From contig NVWM01000016.1 in the NCBI GenBank assembly GCA_002733665.1, positions 5,117-39,893 of the forward strand: a DNA stretch of 34,777 bases. The letters run 5' to 3'. Shown piece after piece: positions 9,171 through 17,776 of the stretch (position 1 is its first letter; each line of letters starts with the position of its first letter). Both the position numbers and the translations under genes were made by a program. The notes beneath the pieces were generated by a model. It searched no databases, was not told the origin of the DNA, and saw only the letters and a list, made by a program, of their open reading frames with translations. The stretch is from Lutibacter sp. (GTDB taxonomy: Bacteria > Bacteroidota > Bacteroidia > Flavobacteriales > Flavobacteriaceae).

Positions 9171-11375
9171 TTAATTATTAAAATATAAATACTGAACACA
9201 GCGTGTGCCATCGGTTTTATACAGTGTTGCTCTAATTCTATAATTCTTTAATATTTTTCGGTCATATCTTTCAATTATAGTTACTAAATCTCCACCAGTA
9301 AATGGATTTGGAGAGAAATCTATAATCCAAAAATTACTCCTTCTTCCATTTAGACTACCTATAGGATTAGCATTATGAGTTATGGTTGGTGTTATAATAC
9401 CAGCACCTTGAATCTCAAAATTAGGCTGTGGAATTACTTGCGCTGTTGTAGAGTTATTGGCACCAAAACTTTCTAACACCAAACTAATTTTAGTTACAGG
9501 AGCAGATGTAATATTTGATATTGTCCAAAGGCTTCTAAAAAACCCTTCTCCTTTTTGATTTGGATCTGTATTATCAATTATGCTAATACTATCGCAATTT
9601 TCACAACATTCTGGAATTGCAATTTTAATTACGTTTGTACAACAATGCTTGACTCCATTACTGGCTGTTTCACATATTTTTGACGTAATTGTTATAGTTT
9701 GACCAGCATATAGTTGCATTAAATTCATATTAAAAGGTTGCGAACCAGAAGGTGCTGTTAATACAGAAGGAGGAAATGCAGCATTAAACCCTGTAACAGG
9801 GCTTCCGTTCTGATCTACAGCATCTAAATAAATACTATAGTTAGTGAAGTTTGTATAATTAGCCCAATCTACTGAAAACTCCATATAAAGTTGTCCGTTT
9901 CTACAACTACCTTCTATTTCTACTAAGTCACACGTTTCGGTTGTACAAGGAGGTACTGTTAAATCTAAACCTCCACAACTTGTAACTTGCCCTGTTGAAG
10001 GGTCAGTCATCCTCATTACTATGGTAATGGGCTGTCCAACATATGAATTGCTAATAGTTATATTATGGTTTGCCGTACCTGTACCGCTAACAGTAAAGGG
10101 TGAGTTGTTAGGTGAGATATTTAATGGAATGTTTGTGTTTCCTTGATACGCAGAAATATTAATTATAGTTCCTGCGAGTACATTTGTCCATGAACTCGTA
10201 GCATTAAATGTTACAAAATTCATGTCACAGGTGAAATTTGTTGGATCTATTTGAAAATTACATGGATCTATTGGGCAAATAGGTGACTCATAATCATTTG
10301 ATGGTGAAGAACATGCTAAAACTCCATTTATACCATTAATTGTAATTTCAGCACGTAAAATACTTCCAGCATAACCGCTTATACTTAATGCATGTGGGAA
10401 TAAACCTGACGCAGCGCCTAAGGGTCTATTATTATTAGAGATTAAATTACCTGAAGACACTAATGTAGAGCCATTAAAAATTTTAACATCTATAATATCA
10501 GTAGCATTTTGCCCAAACCACGTACTAGTTAACCTAATAATTTGATTTGGACCGCGGCATTCAATTGAATCAAAGTTTATAATACAAATTGGTAAATTTC
10601 TATTTACATTTTCTTCAACATCTTTATCAGGATTCCCTCCAAAACTAAACTTAATTCCTGCAGTAATATTAAACGTAGGGAAATCTATTTCTTTTCCTGT
10701 ATATGGTTCTTCACCATATAATTCATCACTAAATTCAGGCACATCAGCGCCAACATCTATATAAGAAGATGTAGGGTCTTTATAACTATAACCAACTTTT
10801 GCTCCGCTATAAGAATACTGAGGGTTTATATAAAAACCAACTTTATCAGATAGGTTGAATCCTACTTTCATTCCTGCGTTAAGTCCAAATCCTGAAGAAC
10901 TTTGCTCAGATACTCTAAAGTTTTCGAGCATATTTAAAGAACCTCCAGTAATGTTTCCTTTTACCTCAGGAGTTTTAACTGAAGAAATTCCTCCTAAAGC
11001 ATATAAACTTATATTAGTTTTCTTTAAAGGAAATTTAAAAACCGGTCCAATTGAAAAGGTGGTTTTTCTCCATTTATCGTTTACTATATTATTTTGAAGA
11101 TAACTACTAGGCAATCCACCAATATTAAAAGTTTCATCAAACTTTAAAGAAGTAAAATTAATATCCGCCGCTAAACCAAAAGTTTTTGAAAATTGATATG
11201 TTGCATCAACTCCAAAAGCACTTCCGTTTTGAGAGAAATTTTTAATGTCGCCTTGTGGTAAACTTATTCCCGCGTAAGGACTAATTTGTAATGGCTCTTT
11301 ATCAGTTGATTGCGCAAAAAAATTTGCGAAAAACAATAAAAAAGACATCACACTAAATAGTTGTTTTTTATTCAT
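9171..11375 (-). CDS. Outer-membrane beta-barrel protein with long C-terminal beta-domain region
   Basis: 734 aa. Residues 1-21 are a signal peptide (MNKKQLFSVMSFLLFFANFF, then AQ). About residues 25-250 look like a porin-family eight-strand barrel: alternating aromatic strands such as ISPYAGISLP, FGLAADINFTSL, FSIGPVFKFP, VGFYINPQYSYSG and a closing FNITAGIKFSFGG. After an Asp/Glu linker come about 475 residues of Cys-rich beta modules, with repeated openings of the type CxxxxxxxTC/CDLVEIEGSCRN and TITISN or TITSKIC strands. No type IX sorting domain ends the protein (tail CVQYLYFNN). No enzymatic motif was seen. Family of the C-terminal part unknown to me. A clear minus-strand promoter lies upstream. 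Confidence 0.75.
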   Translation of the reverse strand: MNKKQLFSVMSFLLFFANFFAQSTDKEPLQISPYAGISLPQGDIKNFSQNGSAFGVDATYQFSKTFGLAADINFTSLKFDETFNIGGLPSSYLQNNIVNDKWRKTTFSIGPVFKFPLKKTNISLYALGGISSVKTPEVKGNITGGSLNMLENFRVSEQSSSGFGLNAGMKVGFNLSDKVGFYINPQYSYSGAKVGYSYKDPTSSYIDVGADVPEFSDELYGEEPYTGKEIDFPTFNITAGIKFSFGGNPDKDVEENVNRNLPICIINFDSIECRGPNQIIRLTSTWFGQNATDIIDVKIFNGSTLVSSGNLISNNNRPLGAASGLFPHALSISGYAGSILRAEITINGINGVLACSSPSNDYESPICPIDPCNFQIDPTNFTCDMNFVTFNATSSWTNVLAGTIINISAYQGNTNIPLNISPNNSPFTVSGTGTANHNITISNSYVGQPITIVMRMTDPSTGQVTSCGGLDLTVPPCTTETCDLVEIEGSCRNGQLYMEFSVDWANYTNFTNYSIYLDAVDQNGSPVTGFNAAFPPSVLTAPSGSQPFNMNLMQLYAGQTITITSKICETASNGVKHCCTNVIKIAIPECCENCDSISIIDNTDPNQKGEGFFRSLWTISNITSAPVTKISLVLESFGANNSTTAQVIPQPNFEIQGAGIITPTITHNANPIGSLNGRRSNFWIIDFSPNPFTGGDLVTIIERYDRKILKNYRIRATLYKTDGTRCVQYLYFNN

Positions 11376-11411
11376 AACCTATCTTATTTTATAAATTAAT
11401 TACACTGTAAA

Positions 11412-11442
11412 AAAAGATATGGCAGAAGTTAACCTCTTACAA
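11412..11442 (-). promoter_or_regulatory. Bacteroidota-type promoter for the barrel gene
   Basis: On the minus strand TTG (11440-11442) is followed after 20 bases by TATCTTTT (11412-11419), matching the Bacteroidota -33 TTG and -7 TAnnTTTG pattern with one mismatch. It lies about 37 bases before the start codon at 11375. The rest of the spacer 11376-11646 holds only the divergent -7 element described next; I see no other gene in it. Confidence 0.5.
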
Positions 11443-11625
11443 CTTTTCTAAAAAAATTATATCTAGAGTTAACTTTTTCATAGCAATTTCCCCTAAACAA
11501 ATATTCAATTTATAAATCTTCTTAAAAAGAGTAGATCTATCAACAGTTGTTTTGAGTTGATTAACGGTAAAAGTCAATTTTTTATCAAATATTTTATTTA
11601 TTTAAACAATTGATACTTCTTTCAC

Positions 11626-11633
11626 TACCTTTG
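11626..11633 (+). promoter_or_regulatory. Possible -7 element before the DUF255 gene
   Basis: TACCTTTG is a perfect TAnnTTTG -7 box, but a TTG at the usual 19-20-base distance is absent (the nearest ends 13 bases upstream). The start codon follows only 13 bases later, so the leader would be very short. Confidence 0.35.
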
Positions 11634-11646
11634 AAAAAACAATTTT

Positions 11647-13767
11647 ATGTCTCGGCTTCTATCAATAGTTATCTTATCCTTTTTATTTTTATCGAGTTGT
11701 ACGAGTCAAACCAATAAAGAAATGACAACACACAAATACACCAACGATTTAATCAACGAAACAAGTCCATATTTACTACAACACGCTCACAATCCTGTTG
11801 ATTGGAAACCATGGAATCAAGAAACGCTTGATCTTGCAAAAAAAGAAAATAAACTGATTATTATTTCTGTTGGTTATTCTGCTTGTCATTGGTGTCATGT
11901 AATGGAACATGAAAGTTTTGAAGATGAAGAGGTAGCCAAAGTGATGAACGAAAATTTTATCAGTATAAAAGTAGATAGAGAAGAACGTCCAGATGTTGAC
12001 CAAGTATATATGAATGCTGTTCAGATAATGACAGGCCGTGGAGGATGGCCTTTGAATTGCATTACACTTCCTGATGGAAGACCTATTTACGGCGGTACTT
12101 ATTTTCCAAAAGACAATTGGATAAAACTATTAAATCAACTATCAGATTTATATAAAAATGACCCTGAAAAAGCCGAAGAATATGCTACAAGTTTAACTGA
12201 AGGCGTTAAAAATTCTGAACTTATTCCTTTTAATTCTGAAAAAGCCATTTTCTCAAAAAATGATATTGATGATGCTATTAACGTATGGAAAATTCAGATG
12301 GATTTCAACCTTGGAGGAAATAATCACGCTCCAAAATTTCCGATGCCAAACAATTACCATTTCTTATTAAGATATGGAGTTCAAGCAGAGAATCAAGAAA
12401 TTTTAGACTATACAAATACCACTTTAACGCAAATGGCCTTTGGCGGAATGTATGATCAGATTGGTGGAGGATTTTCACGTTATTCAGTAGATAAAAAATG
12501 GCACGTTCCTCATTTTGAGAAAATGCTGTACGACAATGGTCAATTGGTAAGTTTATATGCTGATGCTTATTTGGTAACCAAAAATGAACTCTACAAAGAA
12601 ATCGTTGAAGAAACTTTAGTATTTACTGAGCGAGAATTGATGAACGAGAATGGTGCTTTTTATTCTTCTCTAGATGCCGATAGTTTGGATGCGAATGGTC
12701 ATCTTGAAGAAGGTGCTTTCTATGTATGGACAAAAGAGGAATTACAACAAATTTTAGATGATGACTATAAATTATTTAAAGATTATTACAATGTCAATTC
12801 GTATGGTCATTGGGAAAAAGAAAATTATGTTTTAATCAGAAATAAAACAGATGAAGTATTTGCTGAAAAGCACAATCTTTCTCTTTCTGAAGTTAAAAGC
12901 AAGGTTCGTAACTGGAAAAAAAATCTTCTCATAGAACGCTCTAAAAAAGAACGTCCAAGATTGGATGATAAAACACTAACTTCTTGGAATGCATTGATGT
13001 TAAAAGGATATATTGATGCATACCGCGTTTTTGAAAACGAACATTACTTAGATGTTGCTTTAAAAAACGCTCGTTTTTTAATGGCAAATCAACTTCGAAA
13101 TGATGGTGGATTAAATCATAATTACAAAGACAACAGGAGTACAATAAACGGTTATCTTGAAGATTATTCAACGGTGATTGATGCGTTTATTGCGCTATAT
13201 GAAGTAACGCTAGATGAGAAATGGTTGCAGACTTCGAAGCGATTGGCAGATTATTCTTTTGACCACTTTTATGATGATAAGAGCCACTTATTTTTCTTCA
13301 CTTCGGATGAAGACACAGGATTAATTGCTCGGAAAATGGAAATTCACGACAATGTAATTCCTGCTTCAAACTCTATTATGGCAAGAAATCTATTAAAATT
13401 AGGTCATTATTATTCAAATATGCATTATGCCAAAACAAGTAAAGAAATGTTAAACAATATCAAGGCTGATATTGCCAAATATCCAACAAGTTATTCTAAT
13501 TGGCTACAATTGATGAGTGACAATGTTGGCGAATATTACGAAGTCGCTATTTCAGGAAAAAATGCTCACAAAAAATTAACCGAATTTAATCAACACTATA
13601 TCCCTAATAAATTGATTGCAGGAGCAACAAAAGAAAGCAAATTACCACTGATGGAAGGCAGATACAATGATGATGAAACTTTTATTTATATTTGTGTAGA
13701 TGGCGCGTGTCAATTACCTCAAACTGAAGTAGTCAAGTCATTGGAGCAACTGAAAAGAGAATTTTAA
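11647..13767 (+). CDS. DUF255 / YyaL-family thioredoxin-domain lipoprotein
   Basis: 706 aa, the family of YyaL and mammalian SPATA20: an N-terminal thioredoxin-like domain followed by a six-hairpin (glucosidase-like) alpha domain. Family marks are [17 protein letters not shown] (about 40-56), the [10 protein letters not shown] active-site-like motif (C80, C83), [54 protein letters not shown], and [12 protein letters not shown]. The N-terminus is a lipoprotein signal (hydrophobic stretch, then LSSC with C18), so this version is predicted to be exported and lipid-anchored. The cellular role is not established for the family. It begins a plus-strand gene run; a palindromic repeat directly follows its stop. 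Confidence 0.9.
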   Translation: MSRLLSIVILSFLFLSSCTSQTNKEMTTHKYTNDLINETSPYLLQHAHNPVDWKPWNQETLDLAKKENKLIIISVGYSACHWCHVMEHESFEDEEVAKVMNENFISIKVDREERPDVDQVYMNAVQIMTGRGGWPLNCITLPDGRPIYGGTYFPKDNWIKLLNQLSDLYKNDPEKAEEYATSLTEGVKNSELIPFNSEKAIFSKNDIDDAINVWKIQMDFNLGGNNHAPKFPMPNNYHFLLRYGVQAENQEILDYTNTTLTQMAFGGMYDQIGGGFSRYSVDKKWHVPHFEKMLYDNGQLVSLYADAYLVTKNELYKEIVEETLVFTERELMNENGAFYSSLDADSLDANGHLEEGAFYVWTKEELQQILDDDYKLFKDYYNVNSYGHWEKENYVLIRNKTDEVFAEKHNLSLSEVKSKVRNWKKNLLIERSKKERPRLDDKTLTSWNALMLKGYIDAYRVFENEHYLDVALKNARFLMANQLRNDGGLNHNYKDNRSTINGYLEDYSTVIDAFIALYEVTLDEKWLQTSKRLADYSFDHFYDDKSHLFFFTSDEDTGLIARKMEIHDNVIPASNSIMARNLLKLGHYYSNMHYAKTSKEMLNNIKADIAKYPTSYSNWLQLMSDNVGEYYEVAISGKNAHKKLTEFNQHYIPNKLIAGATKESKLPLMEGRYNDDETFIYICVDGACQLPQTEVVKSLEQLKREF

Positions 13768-13830
13768 CCTCTCGACTTCGCTCGAGGAGACAATAGTAAT
13801 CATTTGTCTGGTCGAGCGCAGTCGAGACCT
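13768..13830. repeat. Palindromic dispersed repeat, copy 1
   Basis: A 63-bp element made of two inverted-repeat blocks: CCTCTCGACTTCGCTCGAGG at 13768-13787 and GGTCGAGCGCAGTCGAGACC near 13810-13829, joined by an AT-rich spacer. A nearly identical copy lies inverted at 22607-22670. It starts directly after the DUF255 stop, so it may act as a transcript end or mRNA-stabilising hairpin. Short elements of this TCGAGCGCAGTCGAG type are, from memory, common between genes in Flavobacteriia. Confidence 0.8.
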
Positions 13831-13845
13831 TAACAACTATAAATT

Positions 13846-14199
13846 ATGAACACCTTACAAATTTCCATTATTGCTATTGTAGCATTACTACATATCTATT
13901 TTTTAGTTTTAGAAATGTTTTTATGGACCAAACCTAAAGGTATAAAAACATTTGGATTGAAAAGCAAAGAGTTTGCAGAAGAAACTAAAGTTCTGGCAGC
14001 CAATCAAGGATTATACAACGGTTTTCTTGCTGCAGGATTAATTTGGTCTATACTATCTAAAGATATGTATGTTGCCATTTTCTTTTTATCGTGTGTGATT
14101 ATAGCTGGAATTTATGGCGCGTATTCTACCAAAAAAATAAAACTGTTTTATATTCAATCTATTCCTGCAATTATTGGATTAGTTCTGTTACATTTATAG
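13846..14199 (+). CDS. DUF1304 family small membrane protein
   Basis: 117 aa with four hydrophobic segments (about 5-25, 50-70, 76-93, 99-117). The NQGLYNGFLAAGL motif and the MFLWTKPKGIKTFGL N-terminal loop are typical of DUF1304. Function unknown. The gene follows the palindromic repeat after the DUF255 gene and lies 9 bp before the VOC gene, so the two are probably one transcript. The start ATG is the first in the frame after the repeat. Confidence 0.85.
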   Translation: MNTLQISIIAIVALLHIYFLVLEMFLWTKPKGIKTFGLKSKEFAEETKVLAANQGLYNGFLAAGLIWSILSKDMYVAIFFLSCVIIAGIYGAYSTKKIKLFYIQSIPAIIGLVLLHL

Positions 14200-14208
14200 A
14201 TTTAGAGA

Positions 14209-14598
14209 ATGAATTTTGACAGAACCGGAATAATTTTATACGTTTTGAAATATGATGAATGTATTGATTTTTATAAAAACACGCTTGAACTAAAAGTTCA
14301 TTTTTTTACTGATATGTTAACTTGTTTTGAATTTGGAAACTCTTATTTGATGGTTGAAGTAGATGATGAAATGCAACATGAGCCAAACGGTAAGCGAATC
14401 AGAACTTGTTTGAGAATGAATGTGCCAAACGTAAAAATGCTTGCAGATAAACTTACCGCAAAAAACATTGACGTAAATTATCAAGAGCATTCTTGGGGAA
14501 TTATAGCCAAGTTTTTTGATCCAGACGGAAATCTTTGTGCATTTAAAGATAATAAAACCTTTGAAAAACAGTTAATAAAGTTTATATTTGTTTCATAG
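14209..14598 (+). CDS. VOC superfamily (glyoxalase/bleomycin resistance-like) protein
   Basis: 129 aa forming the paired beta-alpha-beta-beta-beta pattern of vicinal oxygen chelate proteins: an N-terminal ILYVLKYDECIDFYKNTLEL followed by the FEFGNSYLMVEVDD strands, and a second half ending SWGIIAKFFDPDGNLCAFKD. The terminal FxDPDGN motif is the most diagnostic feature. A likely metal ligand is the Glu in LMVEVDD; the first-strand His seen in glyoxalase I is absent, so the substrate cannot be predicted. It sits 9 bp after the DUF1304 gene. Confidence 0.8.
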   Translation: MNFDRTGIILYVLKYDECIDFYKNTLELKVHFFTDMLTCFEFGNSYLMVEVDDEMQHEPNGKRIRTCLRMNVPNVKMLADKLTAKNIDVNYQEHSWGIIAKFFDPDGNLCAFKDNKTFEKQLIKFIFVS

Positions 14599-14632
14599 AA
14601 ATTCATTAAACAACCTCAAAACCCCTTTAAAA

Positions 14633-15223
14633 ATGAAAAAATCAAGCATTCTTTTATCTTTCACTCTCTTATTTTTTATTAGTTGCGATAATGATAATGA
14701 TCCAACAAATAATATATGTGATGAAAATTATGTAACAAGTGCTCTAACAACCGCTTTTTCTACTGCCAATGGTTATAATGATTTGGCTGAGTGGATGGAC
14801 TTAGAAACACATGAATATGAGATACAAATCAATGCTGACGGAGAAATATGTAGTGTTGGTTATCAAAACCCAAGTACCTATACCGGAGGTTATACGATTG
14901 AAATTATCAATAACACTAATAACTCTGCCACAAATTATTCAGGAACTCATACATTTTCTCAAACAGCCTTAGACTATCAAACAATTACTCCAGTAATTGT
15001 AACATCAGGAGATTACATTACTGTCAAAAGAACTATTCTTCCAGGTTATACAAATCTAAATCAAACTGTTGGTCGTGTACTGAGAAAAGCTGATTTCACA
15101 AACCCTCCATACCCTATTACTCAAAGTAATGTTGTCTTTTCTGGATCGGTTTTTTATGGCGCTGGAGGTCCTGTTCCAAATATTGCTCAACCTTATATTG
15201 CTTTAGGGTTTAAGGTAAATTAA
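14633..15223 (+). CDS. Small lipoprotein of unknown function
   Basis: 196 aa from the ATG at 14633, chosen because it gives a clean lipoprotein signal (MKKSSILLSFTLLFFISC, C18) followed by Asp/Asn-rich residues, which in Bacteroidota often act as a surface-export signal. The mature part is beta-rich, with a YEIQINADGEICSVGYQNP segment, a YTGGYTIEIIN strand, and a repeated Thr/Ser-rich pattern that suggests a lipocalin- or immunoglobulin-like fold, though I cannot assign a family. The longer reading from 14588 overlaps the VOC gene end and is less likely. Confidence 0.65.
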   Translation: MKKSSILLSFTLLFFISCDNDNDPTNNICDENYVTSALTTAFSTANGYNDLAEWMDLETHEYEIQINADGEICSVGYQNPSTYTGGYTIEIINNTNNSATNYSGTHTFSQTALDYQTITPVIVTSGDYITVKRTILPGYTNLNQTVGRVLRKADFTNPPYPITQSNVVFSGSVFYGAGGPVPNIAQPYIALGFKVN

Positions 15224-15242
15224 TATTATAGGGAAATAAAAA

Positions 15243-16133
15243 ATGTATAAATTTCTATATTTTTCTATCTTTATATTGATATTTTCAAGTTGTAGTAAAA
15301 AAGAAACTATACCAACATCGTTTTCTGTAGGTATCATTGCAGATTGTCAATACTGCGATTGTGATATCAAATGGAATCGCTATTACAGAAAAGCACCTCA
15401 TCGGTTGAAAGAAGCAGTTGCCGAACTCAACAAACACGATTTAGCATATACAATTCATTTAGGTGATTTCATCGACAAAAACTTTAAAAGTTTCGACTCT
15501 ATTATTCCAACTTGGAATAGTTTAAAATCAACATCATATCACGTTTTAGGAAATCACGATTTTGAAGTTGCAGATAGTTTAAAGCCTTTGATTTTTGATA
15601 AACTCAATTTAAAAAAACGGTATTACAGTTTTGAAAAAGACAACTGGAAATTTATTGTATTAGATGGTAATGACTTGAGTGTTTATGGTGCTTTAGACTC
15701 TTTAAAAATTAAAGAAACTCAAGTAATGTTTAACAAAATAGAACGAGATTCTCTAACCTATGCAAAACCTTATAATGGCGGAATTGGGAAAACACAATTT
15801 GAATGGATTGAGCAAGAAATCATAAATGCTAAAGGGAAAAATGTTGCCTTGTATTGCCATTTTCCGTTGTTACCAATTGCCAATGACAACCTTTGGAATA
15901 CTGTAGAATTGCAAAAATTATTAGAAAAATACAGTAATGTAAAGGTATATTTAAACGGTCATAATCATGATGGTGATTATGTATATAAAAACAATATTCA
16001 TTACTTAACTTTTAAAGCAATGGTAAATTCAGCAGATTCATCAGCATATGCAATTGGTAAATTCTATCAAGATAGCCTTGTTATAAAAGGATACGGAAAA
16101 GAAAAAAACAGCACATTAAATTTTCTGAAATAA
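15243..16133 (+). CDS. Calcineurin-like phosphoesterase lipoprotein, ADPRM-like
   Basis: 296 aa. The signal ends in FSSC (C17), predicting a lipid-anchored periplasmic or surface enzyme. Metal-binding blocks of the metallophosphoesterase fold are complete: IADCQY (D34, Q36), LGDFIDKN (D75), VLGNHDFE (N104, H105), CHFPL and NGHNHDG. The DxQ instead of DxH in block 1, plus YYRKAPHRLKEAV between blocks 1 and 2, matches the Mn-dependent ADP-ribose/CDP-alcohol diphosphatase (ADPRM) family, which hydrolyses ADP-ribose, CDP-choline and similar compounds. Substrate here is inferred from this similarity only. It lies 19 bp after the small lipoprotein gene. Confidence 0.8.
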   Translation: MYKFLYFSIFILIFSSCSKKETIPTSFSVGIIADCQYCDCDIKWNRYYRKAPHRLKEAVAELNKHDLAYTIHLGDFIDKNFKSFDSIIPTWNSLKSTSYHVLGNHDFEVADSLKPLIFDKLNLKKRYYSFEKDNWKFIVLDGNDLSVYGALDSLKIKETQVMFNKIERDSLTYAKPYNGGIGKTQFEWIEQEIINAKGKNVALYCHFPLLPIANDNLWNTVELQKLLEKYSNVKVYLNGHNHDGDYVYKNNIHYLTFKAMVNSADSSAYAIGKFYQDSLVIKGYGKEKNSTLNFLK

Positions 16134-16182
16134 AATGTAAGGATTAATTAAAAGTAAGACTATACCATTCTAAAACAATATC

Positions 16183-16779
16183 ATGAAAAAAATCGTATTA
16201 TCAATCTCAATAATTTTAATTGCTTTCACAACTAGTTTTGCGCAAGTTGCAGAAAACCCAGAAGATGTAACTCCTTTAAAAGTTGGAGATAAAGTTCCAA
16301 CAGTTGAACTAACTTCACTTGACAACACGCAAGTTACACTTCAAGAAATAGTAAAAAGTAAGCCGACAATTCTATTATTTTATAGAGGTGGATGGTGTCC
16401 TTATTGTAACAAACATCTAGCAGCAGTAGGAGAATCAAAAGATGAAATTTTAGCGCTTGGTTACCAAATTGTTGGTATAAGTCCAGACGCTCCTGCAGGA
16501 TTGAACAATTCTGTCTCTAAAAATAATTTGAACTATGAGTTATTTTCTGATGCTGATGGAACATTAATTAAAGAAATGGGAATTGCATTTAAAGCTCCAA
16601 AAAAATATAGCAATATGCTTTTAAAACATTCAGGAGATAAAAACGCTGACATATTACCAGTTCCTTCTTTATTTGTAGTTGGTGTAGATGGCAAAATAAT
16701 CTATGAGTATGTAAATGCTGATTACAAAACTCGAATGAGTCCTGAGGAATTGATTAAAAAATTAAAGTCTTTTAGATAA
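16183..16779 (+). CDS. Exported peroxiredoxin-like (AhpC/TSA) protein
   Basis: 198 aa with a Sec signal peptide (MKKIVLSISIILIAFTTSFA, cleavage near residue 21). The thioredoxin fold carries LLFYRGGWCPYCNKHL, with C72 and C75 as the active CxxC, typical of the peroxiredoxin-like subfamily seen in Bacteroidota. VGISPDAP and the later VPSLFVVGVDGKIIYEY complete the fold. The likely role is thiol-dependent peroxide reduction or disulfide handling in the periplasm. A strong terminator follows 20 bases after the stop and ends this transcript. Confidence 0.85.
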   Translation: MKKIVLSISIILIAFTTSFAQVAENPEDVTPLKVGDKVPTVELTSLDNTQVTLQEIVKSKPTILLFYRGGWCPYCNKHLAAVGESKDEILALGYQIVGISPDAPAGLNNSVSKNNLNYELFSDADGTLIKEMGIAFKAPKKYSNMLLKHSGDKNADILPVPSLFVVGVDGKIIYEYVNADYKTRMSPEELIKKLKSFR

Positions 16780-16799
16780 GATATTTCTTTTTAGAAGAG

Positions 16800-16841
16800 A
16801 AAAAACGCCTTAAAAAGTTGAACTTTTTAAGGCGTTTTTTT
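16800..16841 (+). terminator. Rho-independent terminator
   Basis: A 20-bp inverted repeat with a single central G (AAAAAACGCCTTAAAAAGTT and its complement), ending in seven T. The A and T flanks make it usable from either strand. It closes the peroxiredoxin transcript. Confidence 0.9.
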
Positions 16842-16861
16842 GGATTGTTGTATGTTGTAAC

Positions 16862-16892
16862 TTGACTTTCTCAATTTTTTTAACTAACTTTA
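16862..16892 (+). promoter_or_regulatory. Bacteroidota-type promoter for the DUF4303 gene
   Basis: TTG (16862-16864), a 20-base spacer, then TAACTTTA (16885-16892): the same spacing as the promoter at 11412-11442, with one mismatch in the -7 box. Transcription would start near 16899, which excludes the frame-open starts at 16862 and 16901 and favours the ATG at 16961. Confidence 0.5.
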
Positions 16893-16960
16893 TCTATCGT
16901 ATGATAAAGTTCATTAAAACGGAACATTATCTTAACCATTGTAACCAATTAGAGAAAATT

Positions 16961-17500
16961 ATGAATACCTATTTTAATTTTGATGAACTGAAAAGCAAAA
17001 TTGAAGATGCTACTAAAAAGAGTTTTAAAGAAAATATTCAAAAATATGGCTCTGATATTTGTTCTTTTTCGTTGATTAGTGATGATGGAGCAATGACTGT
17101 AGTCCCTTTTACGAATACTAAAAGTCATTTAGAGAAAATGCAATTGGAAGACCCTAAATACAAGGATGTGTATGAATTTGAACCCGCTGAATGGTTTACT
17201 TCTGATGGAGCAAATACAGAATTCAATGACATATGTAAAACTCTTTCAGTTGAAATCTATAAAGAGAACTTAGATTTTGAGAATTTTAAAAAAACTTTGT
17301 TTGAAACTTGTACTCAAGTTTTAGAGAAACTGCGGACTGAAAATTTCTTTCGACAAGAATTAGGTAGAGATTTACTAATTATGTTTAGTATTTCCGATAC
17401 AGATGAAACAGAAGAAAATCAAATAAAATGGACAAAACGCCTTAATAATGAAGAAGAAGGAAAACGTTTTGAGGATTATATGAATTTTGAATACGAATAA
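16961..17500 (+). CDS. DUF4303 family protein
   Basis: 179 aa from the ATG at 16961, chosen because the promoter lies over the earlier possible starts and the conserved part begins here. The DICSFSLISDDGAMTVVPFT segment near residue 30 and the later DVYEFEPAEWF match DUF4303 as I remember it. No signal peptide or membrane segment; predicted cytoplasmic, mixed alpha/beta and acidic (ending NNEEEGKRFEDYMNFEYE). DUF4303 has no established activity; such stand-alone genes in Bacteroidota often resemble immunity-type proteins of toxin loci, but no toxin gene is adjacent. The gene is alone between a terminator and a structured repeat, which suggests a cassette-like unit. Confidence 0.7.
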   Translation: MNTYFNFDELKSKIEDATKKSFKENIQKYGSDICSFSLISDDGAMTVVPFTNTKSHLEKMQLEDPKYKDVYEFEPAEWFTSDGANTEFNDICKTLSVEIYKENLDFENFKKTLFETCTQVLEKLRTENFFRQELGRDLLIMFSISDTDETEENQIKWTKRLNNEEEGKRFEDYMNFEYE

Positions 17501-17517
17501 AAACTGGTTACAACAAT

Positions 17518-17691
17518 GGCTATAATTAATACGGGTTTTCGTGCTTAACCTAAAGTTAAATGCTTTTAACCAAGTCCGCCAAATCTTTTGATTTGGCTCT
17601 ATAAAGAAAAAGATAAAACAAAATAAAAAAGTTTTGGCTAAGTGCTTAATCGAAAGTTTATTTACTTTTAATTCCCGTACTAACCATAGCC
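17518..17691. repeat. Long structured inverted-repeat element
   Basis: The 276-bp spacer 17501-17776 contains no gene but a 174-bp element. Its ends are GGCTATAATTAATACGGG (17518-17535) and CCCGTACTAACCATAGCC (17674-17691), complementary except for three sites that can pair as G-U in one strand. Inside are an 8-bp perfect hairpin, GCCAAATC-TTTT-GATTTGGC (17578-17597), and a degenerate direct repeat beginning GTGCTTAA (17541 and 17642). The layout suggests a folded RNA or single-strand DNA. The ACAACAATGGCTATAA edge resembles, from memory, spacer repeats found around orphan genes in many Bacteroidota genomes. Confidence 0.7.
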
Positions 17692-17776
17692 GAGACGATA
17701 CATAAAATTACACAATACGTGTTAACTATAGGTTTTTTTGAATTTCAATATTAACAGAAAAACAAAACGCAAGAAA

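Noticed and set aside
17501..17776. Integron attC site or CRISPR remnant
   Set aside because: No proper GTTRRRY core pair, no integrase, no regularly spaced identical repeats; only the general folded form is similar.
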